Shown here: positions 16,839 through 26,600 of the stretch, piece by piece
How positions within the stretch are numbered: position 1 is the first letter of the stretch
Layout of the letters: every line of letters begins with the position of its first letter
Assembly: GCF_000620785.1 (NCBI RefSeq)
Contig: NZ_JIAI01000004.1
Span: 512,342-576,341, forward strand
Direction of reading: 5' to 3'
DNA from: Actinospineispora acaciae DSM 45401
Lineage (GTDB): Bacteria > Actinomycetota > Actinomycetes > Mycobacteriales > Pseudonocardiaceae
DNA: 64,000 bases
Position numbers and translations under genes: made by a program
Notes under the pieces: model-generated
Databases searched by the model: none
Told to the model about the DNA's origin: nothing
Seen by the model: only the letters and a program-made list of their open reading frames with translations

Positions 16839-17029
16839 TACTGCCGCCCCTCTCTCTGCTCCGGCACGACCATCGCGGCCTGGTCGCGTTCGGTGGGTTC
16901 AGCTGACCAGTCGGCCGGCCAGGCGGGGTCGTGGTCGGGGTCGTAGGCGCCCACGCGCGGGAAGTGGGGGTCCTCGATCGGGTCGCGCTCGGGGTCGTAG
17001 TGGTTGAAGGGCGGATGGTGGTGGTGCAC
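16838..17029 (-). CDS. Small His-rich protein upstream of the endolysin
   Basis: 63 residues from a GTG preceded by GGGAGG. It begins with four His and is rich in His, Asp and Pro (FNHYDPERDP, GAYDPDHDP). It overlaps the endolysin ATG by one base, implying coupling. No family recognised; metal binding is possible from composition alone. Confidence 0.6.
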   Translation of the reverse strand: MHHHHPPFNHYDPERDPIEDPHFPRVGAYDPDHDPAWPADWSAEPTERDQAAMVVPEQREGRQ

Positions 17030-17164
17030 GCTGCCTCCCTCGGGTTGGGCATCTGCGCGGGCGTGGCTGCTCGCCCCGAACCCCGTCCGGGCGGGTAGCT
17101 CGGGGGAATCCGTGGGGTCGCCGGCACCTACGAGATGGGGTGGGTGTGTAGAACCGCGCGGGTG

Positions 17165-17842
17165 CTACACCCAGATCAGCCAGTTGATCGCGATGTAGGG
17201 CTGTCGCACGTCGAAGGGCACATTGCCGCCGACGGTGGAGGTCCAGAACCCGTGGTAGTGCAGGCCGTCGTGCAAGGTGACGAATCCGTGGGTGTGGGCG
17301 CCGCCGCCGGCCTGGCCGTACGGGATCTGGGTGCCGCCGGCCGCCGTGCCGGTGAAGTTGTGGCCCGGGTGGTCACCCGAGACACCGGTGGTGCCGCCGT
17401 GCACGTGGTCGCCGTCTTGGCTGGTGGTTCCGGTGTGCTGGTGGGCGGGCATCTGCGCCTCGGTGATCACCCGGGTGGGCAGGCCGCCGAGCGCGCCGAG
17501 CGGGTAGGTCTCGGTGTCGAGGGTGCCGGCGGTGATGGGCACGCGGCCTCGGAAGTCGGGCAGGCCGAAGGTGGTGGTCCCGTCTCCGGTGGTGAACAGC
17601 CCGGTGATCACCAGGCCGGTGTCCTGTGCCCAGGTCCAGAGCCCGGCGTAGGTGTCGCGGGAGACGAGCTGGCCGTCGAGCAGCAGGGTCTTGTCCTTGG
17701 GCGTGGACCGGATGGTGGGCTCGACATCGCCGGTCGGGCGTCGGGTGATCCGAGCGAGCACGGTCGACCGGAGGTCGTCCAGCTCGGTCTGCAACCTGCC
17801 GACCGCGTCGGTGGGGTCTTCCACGGGCCGGTCGTCTGCCAC
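17165..17842 (-). CDS. Phage tail collar-domain fibre protein
   Basis: 225 residues; GTG start with GGAGG seven bases upstream. A helical N-terminus (residues 1-35) is followed by the collar domain (GLFTTGDGTTTFGLPDFRGR near 80-100). Then comes a His-rich receptor-binding tip with repeated HxH motifs (MPAHQHTG, GDHVHGG, AHTHGF, LHYHGF), which bind iron in T4-like fibre tips. The C-terminus QPYIAINWLIWV is typical of the family. Confidence 0.88.
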   Translation of the reverse strand: MADDRPVEDPTDAVGRLQTELDDLRSTVLARITRRPTGDVEPTIRSTPKDKTLLLDGQLVSRDTYAGLWTWAQDTGLVITGLFTTGDGTTTFGLPDFRGRVPITAGTLDTETYPLGALGGLPTRVITEAQMPAHQHTGTTSQDGDHVHGGTTGVSGDHPGHNFTGTAAGGTQIPYGQAGGGAHTHGFVTLHDGLHYHGFWTSTVGGNVPFDVRQPYIAINWLIWV

Positions 17843-17854
17843 CGGGCGGCCTCC

Positions 17855-19972
17855 CTACACGAACTCGAGCGTCACCGACTCCTGGCCGGTGGAGGACACG
17901 GAGACCCGTTGGTGGCGGATGCGGAAGGCGCCGGTGATCCCGAGCTGGGCTTGCAGGTCGTAGGCGATGGTGTCACCGATGCTGTAGTTCGCCAGGTCGG
18001 CGTCGGGTGTGACCCGCACGTCGGGGCCGGGCACGATGAGCGCTTCGGAGCGTGCGTCCAGGAGCGCCTGGGTGTGCGCGTCCAGGGTGGTCTGCTCGGA
18101 CACGTCCGACCAGGTGCCGGTGACCGCGCAGCGCCCGTAGCGGGCACGCAGCTCGGGGTTCTCCCGGGCGGAGAACAGGGTGCCCGACGCGCCGGAGCTG
18201 GTGCCGGTGCCGAACGCCTCGGAGGCGAGGTCACCGGCCGCCACCGAGCACAGGGTGTCGCCGCTGGTGATGTTGCGGGCGTCGACCACGATGGCGTCCT
18301 CACCGCTGGACCGGTCGACGCCCTTGAGCGGGTACCACAACTGGAGCTTGCGGGTCGCCGGGTCGACCTCGGCGTCGAACCCGTTGATCCGCTGCCCCAG
18401 CTCGGCCACGCGCTGGGCGACGTTGTGCAGCTCGTCGCGCAGGTAGGTGCCATCACGCTTCACGCCTGAGGCGCCGACGGTGCTGGTGTCGATGCCGAAG
18501 TTGCCGTAGTCGAGCACCTGCCACTGGTCGATCATGGTCGTGACGAAGCTGAACTGATCGACCTGGTCGAACCGCAGGTCCTTGGTGATGACCATCAGCG
18601 ACAGGTAGGCCAGCAGGCCGCGCGCAGACAACGTCAGCGACTCCCCGCTGGTGCGCCAGCCCACCAGCGGCCCGGCGAACACGATCTTGCCGTTGCGGTA
18701 GAGCCACAGCTCGGTCGCGGCGTCGGACAGCCGCCGCAGCCGTTGCACGACGGGGTCGGTCACCGAGGAGATCAGGCACGACGCCTCAAGGTCCTGGGGC
18801 TGGCTCAGGGTGTTGCCGTACCTGATCTGCTTCCACTCGATGGGGTCGACCTCGATGAACGCGGGCGGCCCGGCGACCTGCGGGACGCGGGCCACCACCA
18901 CAAGGTCGTAGACCGGGCCGGAGCGCAGCGGCAGCACCCGGGTGAACGGGATGTCCACCACCCGCACGTCATCGACGCCGCTGGCGGCGTCGGCCAGGGT
19001 GGTCGAGCGGACGACCGCGGCGGCGCTGTCGGTGGCCGTGGCGGTGTCGGCGAGGCCGGTCGCGCGCAGGATGGCGGTCTGCTCGTCGCCGCTGCCCTGC
19101 TCGGCGAGGTCGGCGAAGGTGGTGCGATCCAGCGCGACGCTCTCCGAGCCGGCGGCGGCGTCGCTGGCCGCCTGCTTGGCCCACTGGCCGGCATCGACGG
19201 TGTCCGAGCCGGTCGCGATGTCTGTGACGGCGAGGTCGGTTCCCGGGCTCACCGAGTCCGAGCCGGTACCGGTGTCGCCAAGGGCGACGACCGGTTCAAG
19301 CCCGACCAGGTCGCTGCCGCTGGCCGTGTCCGACGCGGTGACCGAGGTGGTGGTCTGGTTCGCCACGGCCATCGACAGGGTGCTGGCGACAGCCGACGAG
19401 GACGCGGTGGCGGTGCGGGTGCCGGTGGAGCCGGTCCCCGCTCGCGCCTCGGTGCACACGGAGTGGTTCGTGCTCGCCGCGCTGATGTCGGCCCACTCGG
19501 TCATCCCGGACGGTGTGGAGTGGCTACCGGACGGGGAGTTCGAGGTGAACACGCAGACCAGCAGCGTGTTCGGCAGAGTCGGGGAGATCGACGGTGCGAC
19601 GTGGGAGGTGGTGGCCGGCGAGAACGTCGAGTAGGACGGGGTGATGTGGATCGGTGCCGCCGGGTCGAACCCATCCAGCGCCAGCAGCGTGATCACCCCG
19701 GAAGGGCCGTCCGACTTGCTGAACGTGTAGGCGGCCGGCTCAAAGTCGGCTGACTTGCGCCACACCTTGACCCGCGGCCGGCCGCTGGTGTTCAGCCCAG
19801 CCCCCACCAGCTCCCACGTCGACGACGGAGCGGTCATGTCCGCGAACGAGCCCGAGGAGTTCATGCTCATCACCGCGAAAAGCAACTGCCCATCCCGCAG
19901 CCCGCTCGGGGCGTCAACGACCAGGGACGCGGTGGTGGACTGCGCGGAGGACGCCGCGAGGACGCTCGGCAT
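17855..19972 (-). CDS. Minor tail/baseplate protein (ReqiPepy6 Gp37-like) with repeat region
   Basis: 705 residues. Residues 1-200 form a beta-rich domain similar to the first part of the Dit-like protein at 21.6-23.2 kb. Residues ~210-325 hold irregular ~25-residue repeats around Asp-x-Ala-x-Gly-Ser-Asp (DTASGSDLV, DTGTGSDSV, DIATGSDTV, DAAAGSESV). The C-terminal ~370 residues match the siphovirus Gp37-like tail-associated domain (PIEWKQIRYGNTLS, then LWLYRNGKIVFAGPL). Probably a baseplate hub/tail lysin-type protein. Confidence 0.8.
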   Translation of the reverse strand: MPSVLAASSAQSTTASLVVDAPSGLRDGQLLFAVMSMNSSGSFADMTAPSSTWELVGAGLNTSGRPRVKVWRKSADFEPAAYTFSKSDGPSGVITLLALDGFDPAAPIHITPSYSTFSPATTSHVAPSISPTLPNTLLVCVFTSNSPSGSHSTPSGMTEWADISAASTNHSVCTEARAGTGSTGTRTATASSSAVASTLSMAVANQTTTSVTASDTASGSDLVGLEPVVALGDTGTGSDSVSPGTDLAVTDIATGSDTVDAGQWAKQAASDAAAGSESVALDRTTFADLAEQGSGDEQTAILRATGLADTATATDSAAAVVRSTTLADAASGVDDVRVVDIPFTRVLPLRSGPVYDLVVVARVPQVAGPPAFIEVDPIEWKQIRYGNTLSQPQDLEASCLISSVTDPVVQRLRRLSDAATELWLYRNGKIVFAGPLVGWRTSGESLTLSARGLLAYLSLMVITKDLRFDQVDQFSFVTTMIDQWQVLDYGNFGIDTSTVGASGVKRDGTYLRDELHNVAQRVAELGQRINGFDAEVDPATRKLQLWYPLKGVDRSSGEDAIVVDARNITSGDTLCSVAAGDLASEAFGTGTSSGASGTLFSARENPELRARYGRCAVTGTWSDVSEQTTLDAHTQALLDARSEALIVPGPDVRVTPDADLANYSIGDTIAYDLQAQLGITGAFRIRHQRVSVSSTGQESVTLEFV

Positions 19973-19998
19973 CTATCCCTCCCCCAGAGGTTGGGGGC

Positions 19999-20508
19999 TC
20001 AGGTGATGGTGATGTCGAAGGTGATCTGCCACGAGCTGGCGGCGGTCTTGGTGCCCATCGCGGCGACCTTGCGGTTGAGCATCCGGCCCGCGCCCAGGGT
20101 GGCGGTGTTGAACACACCGGCCTCCTGCCACGCCCAGTTCGCGTCCCCGGTGGCGAAGGTGGAGCGGAACGAGATCGCGTTCGCGGTGACGGTGAGCCCG
20201 TCGGTGTGCGCGGGAAAGGAGGCGGCCATGCCCTTGCGCAGCTTGTTCGCCCCGGTCAGGTCGTTCTGGGTGGCCGACTCCGCCGCCGTGCCGTCCCCGA
20301 CCCCGATCGCGGCGTTGGCGGGACTGAGGTAGGGCACGGTGGTGTTACCGAGCGCGCACTCCCACAGCAGGCTCACCCCGCCGTACATCAGCATGTTGCC
20401 CTCGATGTCGAGCACGTCGTAGGGCTCGGCTGTCAGATTCCAGTCGCCCCAGAATTTCGCAAGGTGAATCGAGGCGCGCCAAACCGCGAGATCCTTGGCA
20501 GATGACAC
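19999..20508 (-). CDS. Tail protein (baseplate/fibre)
   Basis: 169 residues, beta-rich with an Ala/Thr-rich middle (YLSPANAAIGVGDGTAAES). The pattern is shared by actinophage minor tail proteins encoded beside Dit/Tal. It lies 26 bases upstream of the Gp37-like gene. It is the first minus-strand gene after the plus-strand insert at 20.6-21.6 kb. Confidence 0.65.
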   Translation of the reverse strand: MSSAKDLAVWRASIHLAKFWGDWNLTAEPYDVLDIEGNMLMYGGVSLLWECALGNTTVPYLSPANAAIGVGDGTAAESATQNDLTGANKLRKGMAASFPAHTDGLTVTANAISFRSTFATGDANWAWQEAGVFNTATLGAGRMLNRKVAAMGTKTAASSWQITFDITIT

Positions 20509-20559
20509 AGTCGTGATCCTTCTTGGTAAACGACGATAAGAGTCCTCGCGGAAACCTTG

Positions 20560-20587
20560 TTGACAGCTTCCCGGGTCGCGCTAATCT
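20560..20587 (+). promoter_or_regulatory. Sigma70-like promoter for the plus-strand cargo gene
   Basis: TTGACA at 20560-20565, a 16-base spacer, and TAATCT at 20582-20587. This is close to the consensus and stands out in a GC-rich region. It lies ~50 bases before the GTG at 20638 and points to it. Confidence 0.65.
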
Positions 20588-20637
20588 GAACAAGCTGGCA
20601 AGCGTTGACCAACTGACTAGACAACGAGGAACTACCG

Positions 20638-21582
20638 GTGAGCACGGGCGACTCGATCGACGACATCGACTCCATATGGCCCCTACTTGCAGATTCGTAC
20701 TCTGAGATCGAGGCCGCATGGCGGGAGTTGGCACAGTCAAGCCAGAGTGATCTGGCCGCCGATGTAGCACGGACCGTCCACGATGCTAAAGAAGTGTCGC
20801 CCAAGAGCGACATTCTCATCATTGGCGAGATGTCCGGACTGATGGCCGGAATGACGATCGGCGGACACCTGAACTTGCTGTCGCGGGCATACTGGCCGCC
20901 ACGAACCGGTCACGACTTTACTCCCGTGGACCAACCAGCTATCTATCCGCCAGCCCGTGCGGCACTGGAGGCCGCATCCATTATCAGTTGGGCATGCAAT
21001 CACAAAAGCGAGCCCGAATTGCGCGAGCTGCGCGCCGCGGAACTATGGTTATGGTCAGCGATTAACGGAATTACTAGTAGTCCCGACCATGCCGTCGACA
21101 CAATTGTGGCGGCGGGTTACACGATCGAGTACTCGCGGAGGGGTCGAAGAAGGCCCCTGCTGATCGTAAACGGAAAGCCGCAACAGCTTTCAGTTGGGCG
21201 AATGATTCGAGAGATGCTAGGTGAAATTAGCCAGTCGATGTATGCGGACTGGAGTTCCATGAGCCACTCTGACCCATTCCATATATACGACTCGGTTGAG
21301 AAGGTTGGGTCCGGGGAAGGATTTGTGGAGGTGGCGTTGAAAGTTGAACCCGTTTACCATGTTCTCACTGGCGGCATGGTCGCTCAGGCTGTGAGCGTCG
21401 CCGGCGAGCGATACGGGACCTTCTGGGATCGCGACTTCACGTCGGTGGCGACTCAATGTGACAGCCTATTTCGAGAGATGGTTCGAATAATCGCAACAAT
21501 CCCCTCTCCTTTCAAGTCAATGGTCGAAGCGGTGTTAGCGGGATCACACGAAGATGAGTGGGCTGGGCGTATTGACACGTAA
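20638..21582 (+). CDS. Plus-strand cargo (moron) protein of unknown function inside the tail genes
   Basis: 314 residues; GTG start with GAGGA nine bases upstream and its own promoter. It is oriented against the tail operon and ends one base before the Dit-like stop. Codons are visibly richer in A/T (aat, att, ata) than its neighbours. It looks soluble and mostly helical, with ALEAASIISWACN near residue 110 and YADWSSMSHSDPF near 200, a layout recalling HEPN/DUF5677-type proteins, but I cannot assign a family. Independent expression in a lysogen suggests defence or superinfection immunity. Confidence 0.8.
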   Translation: MSTGDSIDDIDSIWPLLADSYSEIEAAWRELAQSSQSDLAADVARTVHDAKEVSPKSDILIIGEMSGLMAGMTIGGHLNLLSRAYWPPRTGHDFTPVDQPAIYPPARAALEAASIISWACNHKSEPELRELRAAELWLWSAINGITSSPDHAVDTIVAAGYTIEYSRRGRRRPLLIVNGKPQQLSVGRMIREMLGEISQSMYADWSSMSHSDPFHIYDSVEKVGSGEGFVEVALKVEPVYHVLTGGMVAQAVSVAGERYGTFWDRDFTSVATQCDSLFREMVRIIATIPSPFKSMVEAVLAGSHEDEWAGRIDT

Positions 21583-23220
21583 CTATCCGGACCAGGTGTC
21601 GTGGTAGTCGAGGGTGGCGGTGATCGAGGCGCCGGGCGGTTCGGTGAGCAGGTGGAGCAGGTTCTCTCCTGGGCCGATGACAAATGTCTGGCGGGGGTGG
21701 ACCCATGCACCGTACTTGGATTGGCCGTCGATGGTGACGACGGAGCGGGGGGCTCCGGTGGCGCGGGCTTGCATGTCGCCAAGCAGGGTCGACCCTTTGG
21801 GTAGTACGGCGGCGACGAGGAAGCTCACGTCGTGGGTGGTGTTGGCCAACTCGATGCGGGTGACCGGCTCCCCGCTGCTCGGCCCTGTGACGCGGATGGT
21901 CGGGTAGGCGTAGCCGTTGCCCTCGTTGAGCACGGAGACGACGCTCGGTCTTGTCGCCGCCGGGGACGCGGGCACGGTCACGCGGCGTTGGCTTGCCGAG
22001 TAGTGGCGAGGGTCGGAGGAGAGCAGCGCGAACTTCTGGTGGTTGACCAGGGTTTCGCGCCAGGACAGCTCACGGGACAGGCTGATCGGCCGGCAGCGCA
22101 GCATGCGCAGCGGCCGGCCGGGGTGGCGCCAGATCAGTTCCCAGTCCGAGTCGCGTTGCGGCACCAGTGCCCGGTAGAGGGTGTCCATGGCTTGTTCGAC
22201 CTCGGCCTGGGTGCCGCCGACCTTGAGTTCGAACATGAGCTGGCGGGCCGATTGCAGGTCTACCCCGCGTAGCGCGCCGTCGCCGCGTGGGAGGTCGTCG
22301 TCGCTGGTGCGCATCGCCCAGCCTTCGAGGCCGTCGTGGTTCTCGACCCGGTAGGGGGTGTCGTCGCCGATGAGCAGCCCGTCCCAGCCGCCGAGGCGGT
22401 ACTGGTAGTTGTACGGCCCGATCCGGGCTTGGGCCGAGGACATGGCGATCATCGGTTCGGGGGTGGTGTGGCCGGCGCGCAGCGGGCCGAACACGGTCAG
22501 CGAGCCGGTGCCACCGACCTTCAACATGGTGGGGGCCAGCCGCGAGGTCATCCGCGCCGGCCCGGACGAGCCGCCCCGGAAGGTGGCCAGGATGGCGATC
22601 CAGTTGCGCATCGAGGACAGCAACGCCGAGAGGAAGAAGCTTCCGACGGAGTTGGTGATGGCGTGGTGGATCGACAGCCGGGAGCGGCGCTCGTCGGGGT
22701 CGCTGTCCCAGAGTCCCCAGCTCTGCGGGGACACCGACTCGATGAGCCGGATCAGCCCGCCCACGAAGCCGGATTGGATGGTGGAGGCGAACTGGTTGGC
22801 GATCGCGGCGACCACGATCTCGTCGGCTTGGGCGATGATGCCCGAGTCCCCGGTGCGCGGCCGGTCGTCCCCGCTGGTCACCACGGTCACCCGGTCCAGG
22901 GCGCCGCTCTGGGCGGCGCCGGAGTACTCCAGCGCGCGCACTTGCAGCGACCGGTTGACGCTGGTGGTCACCGACACCGAGGAGGTGGCCGGGGCGCCCT
23001 CGCGGTACCACATCGCCAGTTTCAGCTCGCCCTGCGCGCGTTCGCGCACCGGTACGAAGCCGTCCGGGCCGGTCAGGGTGGCGCTGCCGGAGGTGACCAC
23101 GGCCCAGCAGACGATCAGGTTCTTCTCGATCGTCGGGTTGGTGAAGGTCGCCGTGCAGGTGCGGGACTGGCCGGAGCCGACCGCGTTGCCGGCCGACTGG
23201 CGCAGCGTGGGCGCGCTCAT
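21583..23220 (-). CDS. Distal tail protein (Dit-like) with N-terminal beta domain
   Basis: 545 residues. The first ~225 residues are a beta-sandwich-like domain (SATLTGPDGFVPVRER, LKLAMWYREG) shared with the protein at 17.9 kb and probably carbohydrate-binding. The C-terminal ~290 residues are the siphovirus tail-family domain (PYRVENHDGLEGWAMR, then LVPQRDSDWELIWRHPGRP). Dit forms the hub joining the tail tube and fibres. It lies between the tape-measure gene and the baseplate genes, as expected. Confidence 0.82.
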   Translation of the reverse strand: MSAPTLRQSAGNAVGSGQSRTCTATFTNPTIEKNLIVCWAVVTSGSATLTGPDGFVPVRERAQGELKLAMWYREGAPATSSVSVTTSVNRSLQVRALEYSGAAQSGALDRVTVVTSGDDRPRTGDSGIIAQADEIVVAAIANQFASTIQSGFVGGLIRLIESVSPQSWGLWDSDPDERRSRLSIHHAITNSVGSFFLSALLSSMRNWIAILATFRGGSSGPARMTSRLAPTMLKVGGTGSLTVFGPLRAGHTTPEPMIAMSSAQARIGPYNYQYRLGGWDGLLIGDDTPYRVENHDGLEGWAMRTSDDDLPRGDGALRGVDLQSARQLMFELKVGGTQAEVEQAMDTLYRALVPQRDSDWELIWRHPGRPLRMLRCRPISLSRELSWRETLVNHQKFALLSSDPRHYSASQRRVTVPASPAATRPSVVSVLNEGNGYAYPTIRVTGPSSGEPVTRIELANTTHDVSFLVAAVLPKGSTLLGDMQARATGAPRSVVTIDGQSKYGAWVHPRQTFVIGPGENLLHLLTEPPGASITATLDYHDTWSG

Positions 23221-23221
23221 C

Positions 23222-23641
23222 TCACCCGAAGACCATGACGAGCTGGTTGACGTCGAACTCGACCGGGGTGTTGCCGCTGCGCACGGTCACCGGGGCGTCC
23301 AGCGCGGCGGAGTACTCCGGGGTGCCGCCGGTCGCGGCGCTGAACCAGCCGTACCAGCCGATCTGCCCCCAGGTGCCGGTCGGGTTGGGGAAGGTGAACT
23401 TCGCGCCGTTGGTCTTGGTGGTGATCCCGTCCACGGTGGTCGCGGGTGGGAAGTTGGTGGCGTTGTTGGTCACCGCCACCCGCGCATACGAGCCTGCGGT
23501 GGGTTGGGTGAAGCTGGAGCCGTCCTCGTTGGGGGCGGTGACCGACAGCCCGAGGTACCAGGTGGCCGGTGCCCATGAGGTGGCGCCGCCGCCGAACTGG
23601 GAGTCGGCGATCGCGCGTTCACGGCTGGGATGTGCGGGCAC
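23222..23641 (-). CDS. Tail-associated beta-rich protein
   Basis: 139 residues; GTG start with GGAGA upstream. It contains WYLGLSVTAPNEDGSSFTQP and GWYGWFSAATGG, a pattern of small phage tail/fibre proteins of the gp53/T-type. One base separates its stop from the Dit-like start. Probably a minor tail protein. Confidence 0.6.
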   Translation of the reverse strand: MPAHPSRERAIADSQFGGGATSWAPATWYLGLSVTAPNEDGSSFTQPTAGSYARVAVTNNATNFPPATTVDGITTKTNGAKFTFPNPTGTWGQIGWYGWFSAATGGTPEYSAALDAPVTVRSGNTPVEFDVNQLVMVFG

Positions 23642-23660
23642 CCGGGATCTCCGTTCGTGT

Positions 23661-26600
23661 CTAGTGGGCCAGGCGCAGGGCGAGCTGGGTGGCGCGGGCG
23701 GTCTCGACGGGGTTCCCGGAGCGGTCCTGCACGGTGATCGAGGGCGCGCTGCCTTGGGCCTGCACGGCGCCGATCAGCTCGTTGATCTTCTGTTCCAGGG
23801 TGGCGTTGTCGCCGCGGGCCATCAGCGCCCGCCACTGGGTCTCGGTCAGCACCGGTTCCGGGCGGCCGGTGTCGTTGTGCACGCTCGACCAGCCGGGCGG
23901 CAGCATCCCGCCGCGGTCGTACCAGTGGTGGCCCTGCCAGAACCCCCAGGCGCCGGCTGGTGAGCCGTAGCGGCCGGAGATGTAGCGCATGCCGGCGACG
24001 GCCTGCATGTACGGGTCGGAGGTCTTGCCGACCCCAGTGCCGGCCCATGTGCTGTCGAGGAACTGGAACAGCCCGTACGCGGTCGAGGTGGGGTTCTGCG
24101 CGTTGGGGTTCCAGCCCGACTCGTGGCTGACGAGCTGCCCGAGCGCGCTCCACTGGCCCCCGGTGTGCCAGCCGTAGGGGGCGGCAGCGGCGGCAACGGC
24201 CGCGACCACCTCCCCGGACGCCCCGCCGAAGGCGGCTGCCAGGCTGGCCAGCCACGCCTTGGCCTTCTCGATGACCGCGTTGATCACCCGGGGCGGGATC
24301 TGGAGCAGCGCGTCGCGCCAGGACCCGGTGCCCGGGGTGGCATTGGCGTCGCCGAGGACCCCGGCGAACAGCTCCTTCACCGCCTGTTCGGCGCCGTTGC
24401 TGATCAGGGACCGGATGAACCCGCTGACAGCGTCGATGCCGCCCACGATGCCGCCGGCCTGGTAGCCCGGTATCCCGCCGGGGGTGGCGCCGGGCCGGCG
24501 GCCGGACGCTTCGCGGTTGAGCGCGAGCACGGTGCCCGGACCGATCAGCCGCACCGCCTCGGGAGTGAGCACACCCTCCCCGGGGGAGAGCAGCGCGGGG
24601 ACCACGTCGTGGCCGGGTGCGTAGCCGGGCAGTACCCCACCGCCGGCCATGGTCACGGCGGGGAGCTGGGCGAGCCCGAACAGGCCGGCGATGGAGTTCC
24701 AGACCGCGCGGATGCCGTTGTTGTAGACGACGTTGACGACCCACTGCACCGGCTCGCGCGCCGCTTCCTTGATCGCCTGCCAGGCGCGGCCGATCCAGTC
24801 GGCGGTGTTCTGGAACGCCTGCCCGACCGCCTGGACCCCGGCACCGATAGCGTCGAACACCGGCTTGATCGCCGAGTTCCACGCTGCCTGAGCCGCGGAA
24901 ACGATCCCGTTCCACACCGGGACGATCACGGTCTGCCACAGCCACATGAACACCTGGCCGACCGCCTGGACACCGACGCCGATCGCGGTGAACAACGGCG
25001 AGAGGAAGGTGGTCCAGGCCAGGGTCGCGGCGGCCACGATTCCGTTCCAGGCTGGCACGACGATGGTCTGCCAGAGCCAGACGAAGAACTGGCCGAGCGC
25101 TTGGACGCCGAGGCCGATGGCGGTGAACAAGGGCATCAGGAAGGTGGTCCAGGCGAAGGTCGCGGCCAGGACGATGCCGTTCCACGCCGGCACGATGATC
25201 GTCTGCCACAGCCACACGAAGAAGGCGCCGAGGGCCTGCACCCCGGCTCCGATGGCGGTGAAGATCGGCAGCAGCGCGACGGTCCATAGCCAGGTCGCCA
25301 GTGCGCCGATCCCGGTGAACGCCGGCCGCACGACGGTCGTCCACCACCAGGTGACGATGGTTGACAGGAGTTGGAAGCCCAGCACCAGCGGGGTGATCAA
25401 GAGGGTGAGCACGACCGCGGCGAGCACCCGGGCGGCCAGGCCGACGAAGTTGAACACCGGGGACAGCACGGTCGACCACAGCCACATCGCGGCGGCACCG
25501 ACCGCCTGCGCCCCGGTGACCAGCTCGGACCAGACCGCGCCCAGGACGGACCAGGCCACGCGGGCGGCGGCCACGATGCCCTCCCAGCAGGCGATGACCA
25601 CGGCGCGGAAGCCCTCGAAGTGGTTCCAGGCGTAGATGATCCCGACCACCAGCGCCGCGATCCCGATCACGATCCAGGTGATCGGGGAGGCCAGCAGCGC
25701 GGAGTTGAGCAACCACTGGGCGGCAGCCCACACCTTGGTGACGCCGCTGACCGCTAGGGCGCCCAGCTCCCACAGCTTCATGGCCCCGACGATCGCCAAG
25801 ATCACCCCGACCGCGACCGCTCCGCTGCCGGCCAGCCAGCCCAGGAAGGTCTTGACCGGCTCCCACGCCGCGCCGAACAGGCCGGCCCCGGCGGCGGTCA
25901 GGCGGTCCAGCGTCGGGAGCACTGCGCCGCCGATGAAGTCGACCAGCCCGACTTGGAGGGTACGAACGAAGGAGGTCAGCCGCGCCTGGGCGGTCTCGCC
26001 GAGGACGGTGTTCATCCGTTCGGCCGCGCCCCCGACCTGCCCGAGGGCGGCGACGGCCGTGCGGGGGTCGAGCGTGAACAGCGCGGCGCCGAGGTCTTCG
26101 GCCTGGGTGCCGAACAGCGCGACGGCGGCCTGGCTGCGCGCGACCGGGTCGGGCATCGCGCGCAGCCGGTCGAGCACCAGCCCGAGCGCGGCGGAGGCCT
26201 CCGGGCCGCCCTTGGCGATCTGCTGGGCCATCGAGGTGGCGTTCAGTCCGATGGCCTGGAACCCCTCGACGGTCAGCTTCGACCCGTCGACTGCTCGGAT
26301 GGAGAACTCCTTGATCGCGTCGGCCACCACATCGGCGTCGCGCGCCCCGGCCTGGAGCCCTTGGGAGAGCAGACCGGTCGCGGTGGCCCCGTCGAGCCCG
26401 AGCTTGCGGAACTGGGTGCCGTACTCGTTGAGGGTGTCGAGGAAGTCGCCGGACTTGTCCACCCCGGCCTGGAACCCGGCGGTGATCACGTCCAGCGCGC
26501 TACGGGCGTCGGGTGCCAGCCCGGTGCGCATCATCTGGCCCACGGCGGCGGTCGCCCCGGCCAGGTCAACGCCGAAGGTGGCGGCGAGGTTGAGCACAGT

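Noticed and set aside
18950..19330. CRISPR-like or tandem DNA repeats
   Set aside because: The repetition is at protein level (irregular DxAxGSD units of unequal length) in a baseplate gene; there are no identical repeats with unique spacers. No CRISPR array was seen anywhere in the window.
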